This document shows positions 35,328 to 43,655 of a stretch of DNA of 64,000 nt, piece after piece (position 1 is the stretch's first letter; each line of letters starts with the position of its first letter). A program made the translations under genes and the position numbers. Origin of the DNA: Myxococcales bacterium (GTDB taxonomy: Bacteria > Myxococcota_C > UBA6777); NCBI GenBank assembly GCA_020632975.1, contig JACKEL010000005.1, forward strand, positions 1 through 64,000. The letters are read 5' to 3'. The notes under the pieces were generated by a model, which was not told the origin of the DNA, searched no databases, and saw nothing but the letters and a program-made list of their open reading frames with translations.

Positions 35328-36218
35328 ATGAGCGAAAAGCTCACACCCACACAACCCCAAGAAACCCTCTCAACAGAACAAGAACTCCAAAAGCTCCGTA
35401 GTTACACAAAGTCCGAGCTTACCTATAACGATTACCTTAAAGTACCCGAACTTTTGGAGTTGCAAGTCACCCAATCCAACCCGACCCAACACGACGAGAT
35501 GTTGTTTATCGTGATCCATCAAACGTACGAGTTGTGGTTCAAGCTGATCCTTCAAGAGGTCGGTAATTGCGCAGAGCGCATGAAAAAACAACAGATCCTC
35601 CAAGCCCGCCACTTTCTCGATCGATGCGTTCAGATCATGCGCGTGCTTGTCCAACAGATCCACATCCTCGAAACGATGCGACCTGTGGACTTCTTGAGTT
35701 TCCGCGATCACCTCAAACCCGCCAGCGGTTTCCAGTCTGTTCAGTTCCGTGAACTTGAGTTTGCTGCGGGCCTCAAAAACCCCGCATACCTCCGCTTTTT
35801 TGACGATCGACCAGAACTCAAAGCACGCCTCGAACAACGACTCCAAGAACCCGATCTCCGCGATATCTTCTATGGTATGTTGCGCGACCTCGGCCTCGAT
35901 GTCCCCGAAAACATCGACCCCAAACACCTCGCTGAAACCCCCGAAGATCACGCACGTTTGATGCGCGTACTCGTTCACATCTACCGCAACCCACTCGATC
36001 AGATGCCGCTCTACCTTCTCACAGAGTCGATGGTGGACTTTGACAGCCAACTTGCACATTGGCGTGATCACCACGTCCGCGTCGTCTCCCGCGTCATCGG
36101 CCTCAAACCTGGAACGGGTGGTTCTAGCGGGGTGGATTACCTCGAACGCACCACCCGCAAACAATGCTTCCCTCAACTTTGGGAAGTCCGCACACGCCTC
36201 AGCCTCAACGAATCATAA
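35328..36218 (+). CDS. kynA: Tryptophan 2,3-dioxygenase
   Basis: The product has 296 residues. The ATG at 35328 has GGAG upstream; a GTG at 35313 and an ATG at 35316 are alternatives. Family signatures are LTYNDYLKVPELLELQ, HDEMLFIVIHQTYELWFKL (distal His region), FRDHLKPASGFQSVQFRELE, and WRDHHVRVVSRVIGLKPGTGGSSG, which contains the haem-ligand His and the substrate loop. The haem enzyme oxidises L-tryptophan to N-formylkynurenine. No other kynurenine-pathway gene lies nearby. The next gene, an RNA methyltransferase, begins 18 bp later. Confidence 0.95.
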   Translation: MSEKLTPTQPQETLSTEQELQKLRSYTKSELTYNDYLKVPELLELQVTQSNPTQHDEMLFIVIHQTYELWFKLILQEVGNCAERMKKQQILQARHFLDRCVQIMRVLVQQIHILETMRPVDFLSFRDHLKPASGFQSVQFRELEFAAGLKNPAYLRFFDDRPELKARLEQRLQEPDLRDIFYGMLRDLGLDVPENIDPKHLAETPEDHARLMRVLVHIYRNPLDQMPLYLLTESMVDFDSQLAHWRDHHVRVVSRVIGLKPGTGGSSGVDYLERTTRKQCFPQLWEVRTRLSLNES

Positions 36219-36235
36219 GAGTTTTTCTACAAGAC

Positions 36236-37150
36236 ATGGCAAAACGCAAAACGTCCAACAAAGGCCTCGCAGCGTTCGACGCTTGGTACGAAGAACACTG
36301 GGAGACGCGATGGCCTCGACTACGAGAAGCCTTGTGTGGTCCCTCCAAACACGTCGCTTGGTGGAACCCTTTTAGCTCCATCTCGCCCTTGTCATGGCTA
36401 CCAGAAGACGCCACCCAAGATGGCGCTCCTCCAGGTTGCTACATCGCATCAAGCTTTCCTTCTCCTCTACCCGACGAAGAAGGAAGGCCCTGTGCTTATC
36501 TCCTCGATGCTGCGTCAGTTTGGGTAGCTCTGTCCTTGGCACCTTCTCCAGAAGCCAAAGTCCTTGATCTGTGTGCTGCCCCTGGAGGAAAGTCGCTAAT
36601 CCTAGGCGCATCTTTGGGAACGCAAGGCAGTCTCACTGCCAATGATCGCTCAGCCCAACGTCGTTCGCGGCTTCACCAAGTGCTACACACACACCTCCCC
36701 ACAGAAAAACACGCAAGCCTCCGCGTCACCAGTCACGACGCCACCCGTTGGTGTCTCCACGAAGTCAACGCTTACAGCCACATCCTCTTGGATGCACCGT
36801 GTTCTTCAGAACGTCACCTCTTGCATCAACCCGATGCCCTTGCAGACTGGTCCCCCGCCCGCTCAAAACAACTGGCCCAACGCCAATACACGATGCTTGC
36901 ATCTGCGCTACAAGTCCTTCAGCCCCAAGGGAAACTTGTCTATAGCACTTGCTCGATATCGCCCTTGGAAAATGATCAGGTCCTTGCCAAACTCCACCAC
37001 AAAAAGTCTGATCAATTCCGCTTTTTGGAGCTGGCTCTCCCTGAGTACGCTGAAAAGACCCCTTTTGGTTACCAAATCCTCCCCGATCGCTCCCCTTGGG
37101 GCCCGATCTTCCTCAGTGCCCTCCAAAAACTCCCCGAAACAGACGCATAA
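36236..37150 (+). CDS. RsmB/RsmF-family RNA m5C methyltransferase
   Basis: The product has 304 residues from the ATG at 36236, 18 bp after the kynA stop. SAM-binding motif I is VLDLCAAPGGKS; motif IV LLDAPCSSERH holds the release cysteine; motif VI VYSTCSISPLEN holds the catalytic cysteine. It is a NOL1/NOP2/Sun-family enzyme. There is no NusB-like N-terminal domain as in RsmB, so it is closer in layout to RsmF/TrmF-type enzymes; the target cytosine cannot be told from sequence. Confidence 0.9.
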   Translation: MAKRKTSNKGLAAFDAWYEEHWETRWPRLREALCGPSKHVAWWNPFSSISPLSWLPEDATQDGAPPGCYIASSFPSPLPDEEGRPCAYLLDAASVWVALSLAPSPEAKVLDLCAAPGGKSLILGASLGTQGSLTANDRSAQRRSRLHQVLHTHLPTEKHASLRVTSHDATRWCLHEVNAYSHILLDAPCSSERHLLHQPDALADWSPARSKQLAQRQYTMLASALQVLQPQGKLVYSTCSISPLENDQVLAKLHHKKSDQFRFLELALPEYAEKTPFGYQILPDRSPWGPIFLSALQKLPETDA

Positions 37151-37179
37151 AAACGCTGAAACCATCGCAGCCCAATCGC

Positions 37180-38706
37180 TTAAGGAGCCCGTTTGCTGGT
37201 CTCTTGCGAGGTGGCCTTCCTTGGCGTCCTGTCTTTTTTCAATCCGCGATACAAACGCCACATCCCCCGTTGCGTCAGGGGTTCCAATCCCCAACGTGCA
37301 ACAAAATTGTTGTGTTGCTTGTCATACGCAAAAACAATCACATGGGAAAAGTATCGAAAAGTATCTCTCGTCAAAAATCGTGGTCTCCAAACAGCTCCAT
37401 CCGCCCAAGGCTTTTTATAACCGCGCTGAAAAACCACAAGACTCGAATAATGCCCTGCAAAAGAACTATAAAGCAGGCCTCCCTTTAGGACTTGGCTATA
37501 AGCAAATCCTTGCAAAAAAGGCCGATGAATCTTGAGAAAACGACTGCGTTTGCCGAGATCCACACCTAAAACAGAAGGGCGAGCAGGGAGTTTTTGCAAT
37601 GCATCACCCAACCCAGAATATTCATAGTTTTCAACCAAGCCCCAGACAGAAGAGGTCCACAAGATAAATGCCACCCCACCTGCCAAAACCACCCCCGAAA
37701 AAATCTTTTCAAAACGACGAGATGTTCGTAAAATCAACGCGCCCAACAATAGCAAGGACGGCACCCAACGCTCTCCAAAAAAAATCGTTCGGCCAAAAGA
37801 CGTAGGAAAAAAGAGAGCCAACCCCAACAGCACGAACAAACACAACAGCAAACGCCGATCAAACCATTTTTCTTCAGCTTCGACAGAGTTCCCCCCCAAA
37901 CGCCCAAGCAAGGCCCCACCCACAACGAGGACGAAGACTCCCCCAATGTAGAGAGTCTCTCCCCAACCTTTTAATGACCCCATACTAAAGTGCGTAAAGT
38001 ACGAAGGAAACAAACGCATATAAAAAGGCCAACCCCAGTGAATGTAGGACGATTGTTCGAGTTGACTGAAAGATATACGCCAAAATAAGATCAGCCCCAA
38101 TGACGGCAACAAGCCAATCCACCGCCATCTCCACCGCCACCCCAGACGAAACGATGCCAAGCCAATCGACAACAAGGCCACTCCCCACCACAAAACATGG
38201 CTGAGATAAAGTAAGATTCCCCAACACAACCCCCCCCAGAGTTCAGCCTTCCAAGTCCGCTCTTCGGGTGCTTTTAACCACCAAGCCAAGCCCCACCAGA
38301 AAATAGCTTGTCCCAAGAGAAAACTATAAAATCCCCAGTACATCGTGAAATTAAAGAAAGAAAACCCAACCAAAGCTGCTTGCCAAGCTGGCCTTTTTAC
38401 ACACCAAGCAAGACGAAAGACGCCCCCCAACCAAAAGCCAGCCAAGAGCCACATCGCCCAACGACCAGCACCCAAAGGTCCCCCCAACCACCACCCAGCC
38501 CCTAAAAAAGCGTAGGATAAATGATTAGGGAACCACCAAAAGATCGTATAAGCCGCAGAGGAAGTAGATTGCCCGACCTCCCAAAAGAGACGGATCTGTG
38601 AGACTTGTTGGGGAAGATCAGCGATGGGGGGAAACTGAACAGAAAAGAAAGGAAGCGCGAACAAAAGCCAACACACACCCCAAAAACACCAATATATTCG
38701 TCGCAT
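37180..38706 (-). CDS. Polytopic membrane protein, possibly GT-C-like
   Basis: The product has 508 residues. The ATG at 38706 has GAGGTGAGG just upstream. Around ten to twelve hydrophobic segments, unusually rich in Trp and Phe, occupy residues 10-360; a soluble C-terminal part of about 130 residues follows. The first loop contains PPIADLPQQVSQI, an acidic position where GT-C glycosyltransferases carry a catalytic Asp, but no firm family motif is seen. It converges with the methyltransferase gene at 37150. Confidence 0.7.
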   Translation of the reverse strand: MRRIYWCFWGVCWLLFALPFFSVQFPPIADLPQQVSQIRLFWEVGQSTSSAAYTIFWWFPNHLSYAFLGAGWWLGGPLGAGRWAMWLLAGFWLGGVFRLAWCVKRPAWQAALVGFSFFNFTMYWGFYSFLLGQAIFWWGLAWWLKAPEERTWKAELWGGLCWGILLYLSHVLWWGVALLSIGLASFRLGWRWRWRWIGLLPSLGLILFWRISFSQLEQSSYIHWGWPFYMRLFPSYFTHFSMGSLKGWGETLYIGGVFVLVVGGALLGRLGGNSVEAEEKWFDRRLLLCLFVLLGLALFFPTSFGRTIFFGERWVPSLLLLGALILRTSRRFEKIFSGVVLAGGVAFILWTSSVWGLVENYEYSGLGDALQKLPARPSVLGVDLGKRSRFLKIHRPFLQGFAYSQVLKGGLLYSSFAGHYSSLVVFQRGYKKPWADGAVWRPRFLTRDTFRYFSHVIVFAYDKQHNNFVARWGLEPLTQRGMWRLYRGLKKDRTPRKATSQETSKRAP

Positions 38707-38749
38707 CGCAATCCTCACCTCATAGAAAATATATTTTCATCTTTTTAGA

Positions 38750-38867
38750 ATAGGAGTGACGCAATGGAAGAGAGAAGTTGAATGATTCCAATACGTTACC
38801 CATGAAAGCCATTCATTCAATCTTCTCTCAAATCAATGGGTTATGTTCCCTACTGCGTCACTCCTAT
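38750..38867. repeat. Nested inverted-repeat element (possible MITE or long hairpin)
   Basis: The ends are a perfect 14-bp inverted repeat, ATAGGAGTGACGCA (38750-38763) and TGCGTCACTCCTAT (38854-38867). Inside them GAGAGAAGTTGAATGA (38770-38785) pairs with 38813-38829 with one bulge. The 118-bp unit lies between the end of the PEAMT-like gene and the start of the membrane protein gene and does not encode a protein. Confidence 0.7.
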
Positions 38868-38925
38868 ATTGTGTGCAAAAGAAAAAAGTTCCACCCGCGT
38901 AGCAAGTTTCTTACAAGACATAGCC

Positions 38926-39708
38926 TCAGGCGCGACGACCATGGATCTGCGCAAAGACCATACTTCCTTCTCCGCAGTATCCGACCTTATCGGCCCAACG
39001 ACGCAAGAGATAATCGAGATCTTCTGCAGGAAAGTCGGCCAAGAATCGCTCGCGCTCGCTTTGCAAAAGCTCCATCTCTTGATGCAAAAGCTCCACAAAT
39101 CGCTTGGTTCGATCGCTGGCTTCCACATCCACGTAACCGGCTTGCTCAAAAAGCGCACCATAAGCTTCAAGATCCAACAGGTGGTAACCAGACTTTGTAA
39201 AGTAACGCTCGAACTCTTCGGATACTTGGCCTTTACGTCGCGCGTAATCCGTCACCAAGATATGTCCGCCCGGTTTTGTCAGGCTATACAGCTTTTTCAA
39301 CAACACATCTTTATTGGGGATATGCAAAAAGCAATCACGGCTCCAAACCAAGTCAAAAGACTGTTCTTCCAAAGGCATCGTGCACACATCATCCAACACG
39401 AACCGGATACCTTGTGTTTCTCGCTCTTTCACGCGATCGTTGGTGATCTCAATCATCTGCTCGGATAAATCGACGCCCAAGACCTCAACACCGTAAGTCT
39501 TCGCCATGTAAAAGGCCGTGCCACCCAAACCACTGCCGACATCCAAGACACGCATCCCTGGGCGAAGCTCCAACGAGGCGCAAAGTTCCTTCACTACGGC
39601 CAAACCGCCTGTACTGGTAAAGTCTGCTCCAAAGATCTTCTCGTAGCGAAGGATGCTGTGGCGTGTGTATTGACCCGTTTCTTGCGAGACATTGCGTGTA
39701 TTGCTCAT
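38926..39708 (-). CDS. Phosphoethanolamine N-methyltransferase-like SAM enzyme
   Basis: The product has 260 residues. The ATG at 39708 has GGAG 8 bases upstream. SAM motif I is VLDVGSGLGG (54-63), with GVDLS at 78-82. Outside the generic fold it closely tracks the single-domain PEAMT of Plasmodium/plant type: Tyr14 in GQYTRHS, RYEKIFGADFTSTGG (21-35), SRDCFLHI with His129, and LVTDYAR. In the Plasmodium enzyme the matching Tyr and His form the catalytic pair and the Tyr of TDY binds the phosphobase. It would convert phosphoethanolamine to phosphocholine. A related small-molecule N-methyltransferase (for example sarcosine type) is the alternative. It stands alone. Confidence 0.75.
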   Translation of the reverse strand: MSNTRNVSQETGQYTRHSILRYEKIFGADFTSTGGLAVVKELCASLELRPGMRVLDVGSGLGGTAFYMAKTYGVEVLGVDLSEQMIEITNDRVKERETQGIRFVLDDVCTMPLEEQSFDLVWSRDCFLHIPNKDVLLKKLYSLTKPGGHILVTDYARRKGQVSEEFERYFTKSGYHLLDLEAYGALFEQAGYVDVEASDRTKRFVELLHQEMELLQSERERFLADFPAEDLDYLLRRWADKVGYCGEGSMVFAQIHGRRA

Positions 39709-39905
39709 TTCACTTTCTCCGTATGGCAGATGGAACAAGAAACTTCGAAGCGCGCAAGATAGCCCGCGAATCAACTTGAAAGCAAGTCCCTCCCCCTCAG
39801 TTTGACAGTGCAAACAGAAGGATTAGCTTTGTCCAACTCTTCTACGAAGCCGTCACTACTTCGAAAAGAAAAAGACTTAGGTGCTTCGTAAAAAAGGAGG
39901 ACATA

Positions 39906-40886
39906 ATGAATCCCATTCGACTTGTGACTGATAAACAAAAACACTGGATCTCTTCTTTGGCCCTTATCACGGCCCAAATCGCTCTTTTTGGTTGGGTCTC
40001 CTATGCTTTGGCAGGTCCCAGCGGCGCGGTGCTCTTTACGGCCCTTTGGTTGTTTTCGTTGTTCTTTTCGCCTCGACTGTCACCCCGTTGGTTACTGCGC
40101 ATGATGGGCGGCTATCGCCTTCAACCGTGGGAAGCTCCCTCTCTTTTTCATGAGGTCAAGACGCTTTCTCACAAAGCAGGACTCCCACAAGTCCCCGAAC
40201 TTTTCCTCATGCCTCAATCCGCCCCAAATGCGATGGCTGTAGGCTCAACACAGGCACCTGCCATCGCAGTATCAGAAGGACTTTTGGAGATCCTTGACGA
40301 ACGCGAGCTACGCGGCGTTTTGGCCCACGAGATCAGTCACATCCGCAACCACGACCTGTTGTCGATGGGACTCGTCGAAAGCCTCGGTCGTTCCATCGGC
40401 TTTTTGTCCTTCGTGGGTATGCTGATCCTCTTCTTGCAGATCCCGCTGATCTTGCTAGGTTATGTGCATGTCACGGCAAGCGCGGTCCTGACGGTTCTTT
40501 TTGCGCCGACAGTGGGTCGTTTGCTACAACTCGCTCTCTCTCGAACACGAGAGTTTGATGCGGACCTGAGCGCAGTGGAACTGACCCAAGATCCGCAGGG
40601 TCTTGCTTCTGCCCTTCAAACACTTCAAGAGGGGCCACGCGGTGTCTGGCGCTTGTTTTTCCCTGCCCCGCGAAAAGAAGCCATCCCCACACTCTTGTTG
40701 TCACATCCCCCAACCCACGAGCGGATCGAACGTTTGCTCTCGCTTCGTGAAGGACAACCATCTGTTTCTCCCAAGAACCCCACACCTTGGGAGATCGTAT
40801 CCCCACCGCGCACCCAAAAGCGTGCAGCTCAACCTGAGGATCTTTGGATATCCATCCTCTTCCAGTCTCCTCCATATAAAAGGTAG
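39906..40886 (+). CDS. M48-family membrane metalloprotease (HtpX-like)
   Basis: The product has 326 residues, with AAGGAGG before the ATG. Two N-terminal membrane segments lie near residues 15-55. The zinc site HEISH follows RGVLAHEISHIRNHD, two more membrane segments follow, and the third ligand is in SRTREFDADLSAV. The segment NAMAVGSTQAPAIAVSEGLL is typical of HtpX. The C-terminus ends in a soluble tail with HPPTHERIERL. It probably degrades misfolded membrane proteins. It starts a plus-strand run with maf 6 bp after its stop. Confidence 0.88.
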   Translation: MNPIRLVTDKQKHWISSLALITAQIALFGWVSYALAGPSGAVLFTALWLFSLFFSPRLSPRWLLRMMGGYRLQPWEAPSLFHEVKTLSHKAGLPQVPELFLMPQSAPNAMAVGSTQAPAIAVSEGLLEILDERELRGVLAHEISHIRNHDLLSMGLVESLGRSIGFLSFVGMLILFLQIPLILLGYVHVTASAVLTVLFAPTVGRLLQLALSRTREFDADLSAVELTQDPQGLASALQTLQEGPRGVWRLFFPAPRKEAIPTLLLSHPPTHERIERLLSLREGQPSVSPKNPTPWEIVSPPRTQKRAAQPEDLWISILFQSPPYKR

Positions 40887-40892
40887 CGCCTC

Positions 40893-41486
40893 ATGCCAAT
40901 CGACCGAATGATCCTTGCGTCTTCTTCTCCCCGTCGCATCGAGCTTTTGCAACAGATGGGACTCTCCTTCGAGGTGTATCCCTCAAACACACCCGAACCG
41001 ATGCCCAAACAGGGAGAAGATCCCGCTGCGTATGTCCAACGCGCCTCTGCTCACAAAGCCGCCTCTGTGCTCGAAGCCCTACAAGATCCAGAGGTTTGGA
41101 TTCTCGCAGCAGACACTGTGGTGGTCCAAGATCAAAAGATCTTGGGCAAGCCCACAGACAAAGACGACGCACTGCGCATCCTAAAACAGCTCAGTGGCCG
41201 AGACCATGAAGTGATCACAGGAATCGCGATCTACCATGGAAACAAAGGGATCCGCGATCTCTCCGCAGAACGCACACAGGTTTGGTTCCATGCAGCCACA
41301 GATGCACAGCTTCGTGGCTACATCCAAACCAAAGAACCCATGGACAAAGCGGGCGCTTACGGCATCCAAGGAAAGGGAGCGTGGTTCATCAAACGCATCG
41401 ACGGTTGTTACTTCAACGTCGTGGGGCTCCCACTCCACCATATGTTCCAACGCCTAGAGACACTCGGCGCAGGTACTTACTTTTAG
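40893..41486 (+). CDS. maf: Maf-family nucleoside triphosphate pyrophosphatase
   Basis: The product has 197 residues, starting 6 bp after the M48 gene. Motifs are LASSSPRRIELL, the catalytic-region AADTVVV, LGKPTDKDDA, and DKAGAYGIQG with GCYFNVVGLPL. It is expected to hydrolyse dTTP/UTP or modified nucleotides, acting in housecleaning and septum inhibition. Confidence 0.93.
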   Translation: MPIDRMILASSSPRRIELLQQMGLSFEVYPSNTPEPMPKQGEDPAAYVQRASAHKAASVLEALQDPEVWILAADTVVVQDQKILGKPTDKDDALRILKQLSGRDHEVITGIAIYHGNKGIRDLSAERTQVWFHAATDAQLRGYIQTKEPMDKAGAYGIQGKGAWFIKRIDGCYFNVVGLPLHHMFQRLETLGAGTYF

Positions 41487-41522
41487 TTTTGTCTTGGAAC
41501 TTCTCTTATGAACGAGGCCCAC

Positions 41523-42233
41523 ATGAGCACGTCACTTCCGCCTTTTTCCGAACGCCTTCAACATGTTGAGCAAGCCATCCAACAGGCTTGCGCAGCAGCG
41601 AACCGCCCAAGACAAGAGGTTACGCTCATCGCGGTTTCCAAGACCCATCCCAATGAGGCCATCCAAGAAGCCTACCAAGCAGGGTTGCGCGACTTTGGAG
41701 AAAACTATGTCCAAGAGTGGCGCCAAAAAGCAGACGATCTTGCAGAGGCTTGCCCAGAGCTGCGTTGGCATATCATCGGGCCCCTCCAACGAAACAAATG
41801 CAAGTACATCGCAGGACGCGCCACTTGGCTTCATACGCTTGATAACCAAGCACTGCTCGATGAGTTGGCCAAACGCCAGCCTCCCGAGCGACCGATCCAT
41901 GCGTTGATCCAGTGCAATGTCGCCCAAGAAGACCAAAAGTCGGGCATCAACTCCATCGAAGAAGCGCTTTCTCTCTTACAACGATGTCCACCCCATATCT
42001 TGATTGAGGGACTGATGTTGATCCCACCTTTCGAGGAAGACCCTGAAGCATCACGCCCTTACTTCCGAGCTTTGCGACAATGGAGAGATGAACTTCAAGA
42101 AAAAAGCGGAAGCGCTCTCCCCCATCTTTCGATGGGGATGAGCCATGACTTCCCCGTTGCGATCCAAGAAGGCGCCACGTTTATCCGCGTAGGGACCGCA
42201 CTTTTTGGAGAACGCGAGTATCCCATCCACTAG
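41523..42233 (+). CDS. YggS-family PLP homeostasis protein
   Basis: The product has 236 residues. The ATG at 41523 has GAGG upstream; an ATG at 41508 is possible. LIAVSKTHPNEAIQEA holds the PLP Lys; FGENYVQEW, WHIIGPLQRNKCKYIAG and LSMGMSHDFPVAIQEGATFIRVGTALFG are diagnostic. It binds pyridoxal phosphate in a fold-type III barrel and keeps free PLP in balance. It follows maf by 36 bp. Confidence 0.93.
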   Translation: MSTSLPPFSERLQHVEQAIQQACAAANRPRQEVTLIAVSKTHPNEAIQEAYQAGLRDFGENYVQEWRQKADDLAEACPELRWHIIGPLQRNKCKYIAGRATWLHTLDNQALLDELAKRQPPERPIHALIQCNVAQEDQKSGINSIEEALSLLQRCPPHILIEGLMLIPPFEEDPEASRPYFRALRQWRDELQEKSGSALPHLSMGMSHDFPVAIQEGATFIRVGTALFGEREYPIH

Positions 42234-42317
42234 CACGAGACTTTCATCCCTCGAAAAGCCTCGCTGGGCCACCCACCACAAGCCTCGCGGCTCTTTTCTT
42301 TTACGGAGCCAAGATCC

Positions 42318-43388
42318 ATGACACCCCCACGTTATTTTTCTGCTTTTTCTATCTTTCTATGGGGAGTCTTCCTCTTTTTGGGTCTTCAAACCCCTTCGAC
42401 GGCCCATGCGAAGACAACACAACCTACGAAGACATCCTCTTTTTTGACCCGAACCGTAAAAACACAGCACTTCACCTTGCGTTTTGCTGACGAACAGGCT
42501 TGGTTGGCGCGAAGACTCAAGGCCAAGATAGAGACGGACTACAAACGCATCGCTTCTGAGCTTGGCGGCATCAAGGAAGCTCACTTCGAGATACGCATCG
42601 CACGAAAAGAACAAGACTACGCAACGATTCAACCCCACGCTTGGCGTCCCCACACTTGGATCGCGGGCCTTGCTTACCCCCGCCAAGGGATCATGACCCT
42701 GCGCCAACAACCAGGGCAAGGATTTGATCAGCTTTATCAAACATTTGTCCACGAACTCAGTCACCTCTTGCTCTTTCGCGCAGCCAAGTTCCAACCCATG
42801 CCCCTTTGGTTTGTAGAAGGTCTCGCGATGCAGCAGTCAGGAGATTACACAGCTTTTGATCGCTTCCTCACGATTGCACGCGCCCAACTTGGAGGCAGTG
42901 TCCCTTCGATCCCCTCCCTAAACAAACGCTTCCCTGTAGATGGAGCAAGCGCAACCCTCGCTTATGCGGTGAGTTTCGCACATCTACAATTCCTTCAAAC
43001 AAAGCATCCCGCCCTTGTCAAAGAACTCCTCGCTCGCCTTCGCCAAGGACAAAGCTTCCATGCAGCCCTTGCCCAACTATTAGGAAACCAGCACACAAAC
43101 TTGCTCCCCGCATGGAAAGAACACCTACGCAAGCATTACCACTGGTTTGCTTTGTTATCGAGCGAAGGACTCTTATGGGGCTTGCTCTGTCTGTTGCTCC
43201 CCTTCTTTTATTATCGCCAAAAGAACCTGCGCAAAAAACAGATCGCTGAGATGGAAGACGATGCGTCTTACCCTCTCGATGATGAAGCTCCATACAACGA
43301 GAGCGCAGAAGAAACACCTGTCCCACCCCAACACGCCTCGCTCTCCTACAAAGAACTACGCCAAGCCCTCGATCAAGAAGATCCTTGA
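42318..43388 (+). CDS. Exported peptidase-MA-like gluzincin with C-terminal anchor
   Basis: The product has 356 residues. A signal peptide ends near STAHAKT. The zinc motif HELSH (FVHELSHLLLFRAA) is followed about 15 residues later by WFVEGLAMQQSG, whose Glu is the third ligand, as in the peptidase MA family. A single membrane segment near residues 275-296 is followed by a basic and then acidic tail. This topology places the protease in the periplasm. It ends 12 bp before the palindromic repeat array of the pilin locus. Confidence 0.82.
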   Translation: MTPPRYFSAFSIFLWGVFLFLGLQTPSTAHAKTTQPTKTSSFLTRTVKTQHFTLRFADEQAWLARRLKAKIETDYKRIASELGGIKEAHFEIRIARKEQDYATIQPHAWRPHTWIAGLAYPRQGIMTLRQQPGQGFDQLYQTFVHELSHLLLFRAAKFQPMPLWFVEGLAMQQSGDYTAFDRFLTIARAQLGGSVPSIPSLNKRFPVDGASATLAYAVSFAHLQFLQTKHPALVKELLARLRQGQSFHAALAQLLGNQHTNLLPAWKEHLRKHYHWFALLSSEGLLWGLLCLLLPFFYYRQKNLRKKQIAEMEDDASYPLDDEAPYNESAEETPVPPQHASLSYKELRQALDQEDP

Positions 43389-43400
43389 AGACCTTCTGCG

Positions 43401-43459
43401 GTGACAAATCTTGTCAGTGACAAATCTTGTCAGTGACAAATCTTGTCAGTGACAAATCT
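43401..43459 (+). promoter_or_regulatory. Tandem palindromic array, candidate PilR upstream activating sites
   Basis: Three perfect copies of the 16-bp unit GTGACAAATCTTGTCA (43401, 43417, 43433) and a partial fourth copy (43449-43459). Each unit is a dyad, TGACAA/TTGTCA with a 3-base centre, giving TGTCA and TGACA half sites. The array ends about 80 bp upstream of the sigma-54 promoter of the first pilin. Published PilR sites in Pseudomonas contain TGTC cores, so PilR is the natural candidate. Confidence 0.7.
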
Positions 43460-43539
43460 CGGCCATCTATATTTTCAAAGCCTCTGCGCCAAGATCGCTC
43501 ATTTCTTGACTTATTCACATCAGATCGCCCAAGCCCTAG

Positions 43540-43556
43540 TTGGCATGTGATTTGCT
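43540..43556 (+). promoter_or_regulatory. Sigma-54 (-24/-12) promoter of the first pilin
   Basis: TTGGCATGTGATTTGCT matches the consensus YTGGCACG-N4-TTGCW at all key positions but one (T for C after GGCA). The GG and GC dinucleotides are exactly 10 bases apart. Transcription would start near 43567, leaving an untranslated leader of about 90 bases before the ATG at 43656. Confidence 0.8.
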
Positions 43557-43655
43557 CTAGGGGTCCCACGAATCCATTCTCAGTCACGCTTGTAAGCAAG
43601 CGAGAACCGAAAGCTATAAGATATGGCTTTCCCTCAACCCAACAAGGAGCAACCT

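Noticed and set aside
35370..36176. 268-codon frame antisense to tryptophan dioxygenase, and similar frames antisense to 2040-3116 and 55084-56268
   Set aside because: The sense proteins are well supported by family motifs or ribosome sites; the antisense frames lack both.
37277..37293. tRNA T-arm-like GGGGTTCCAATCCCC
   Set aside because: It is inside the membrane protein gene and no acceptor or anticodon arms fit around it.
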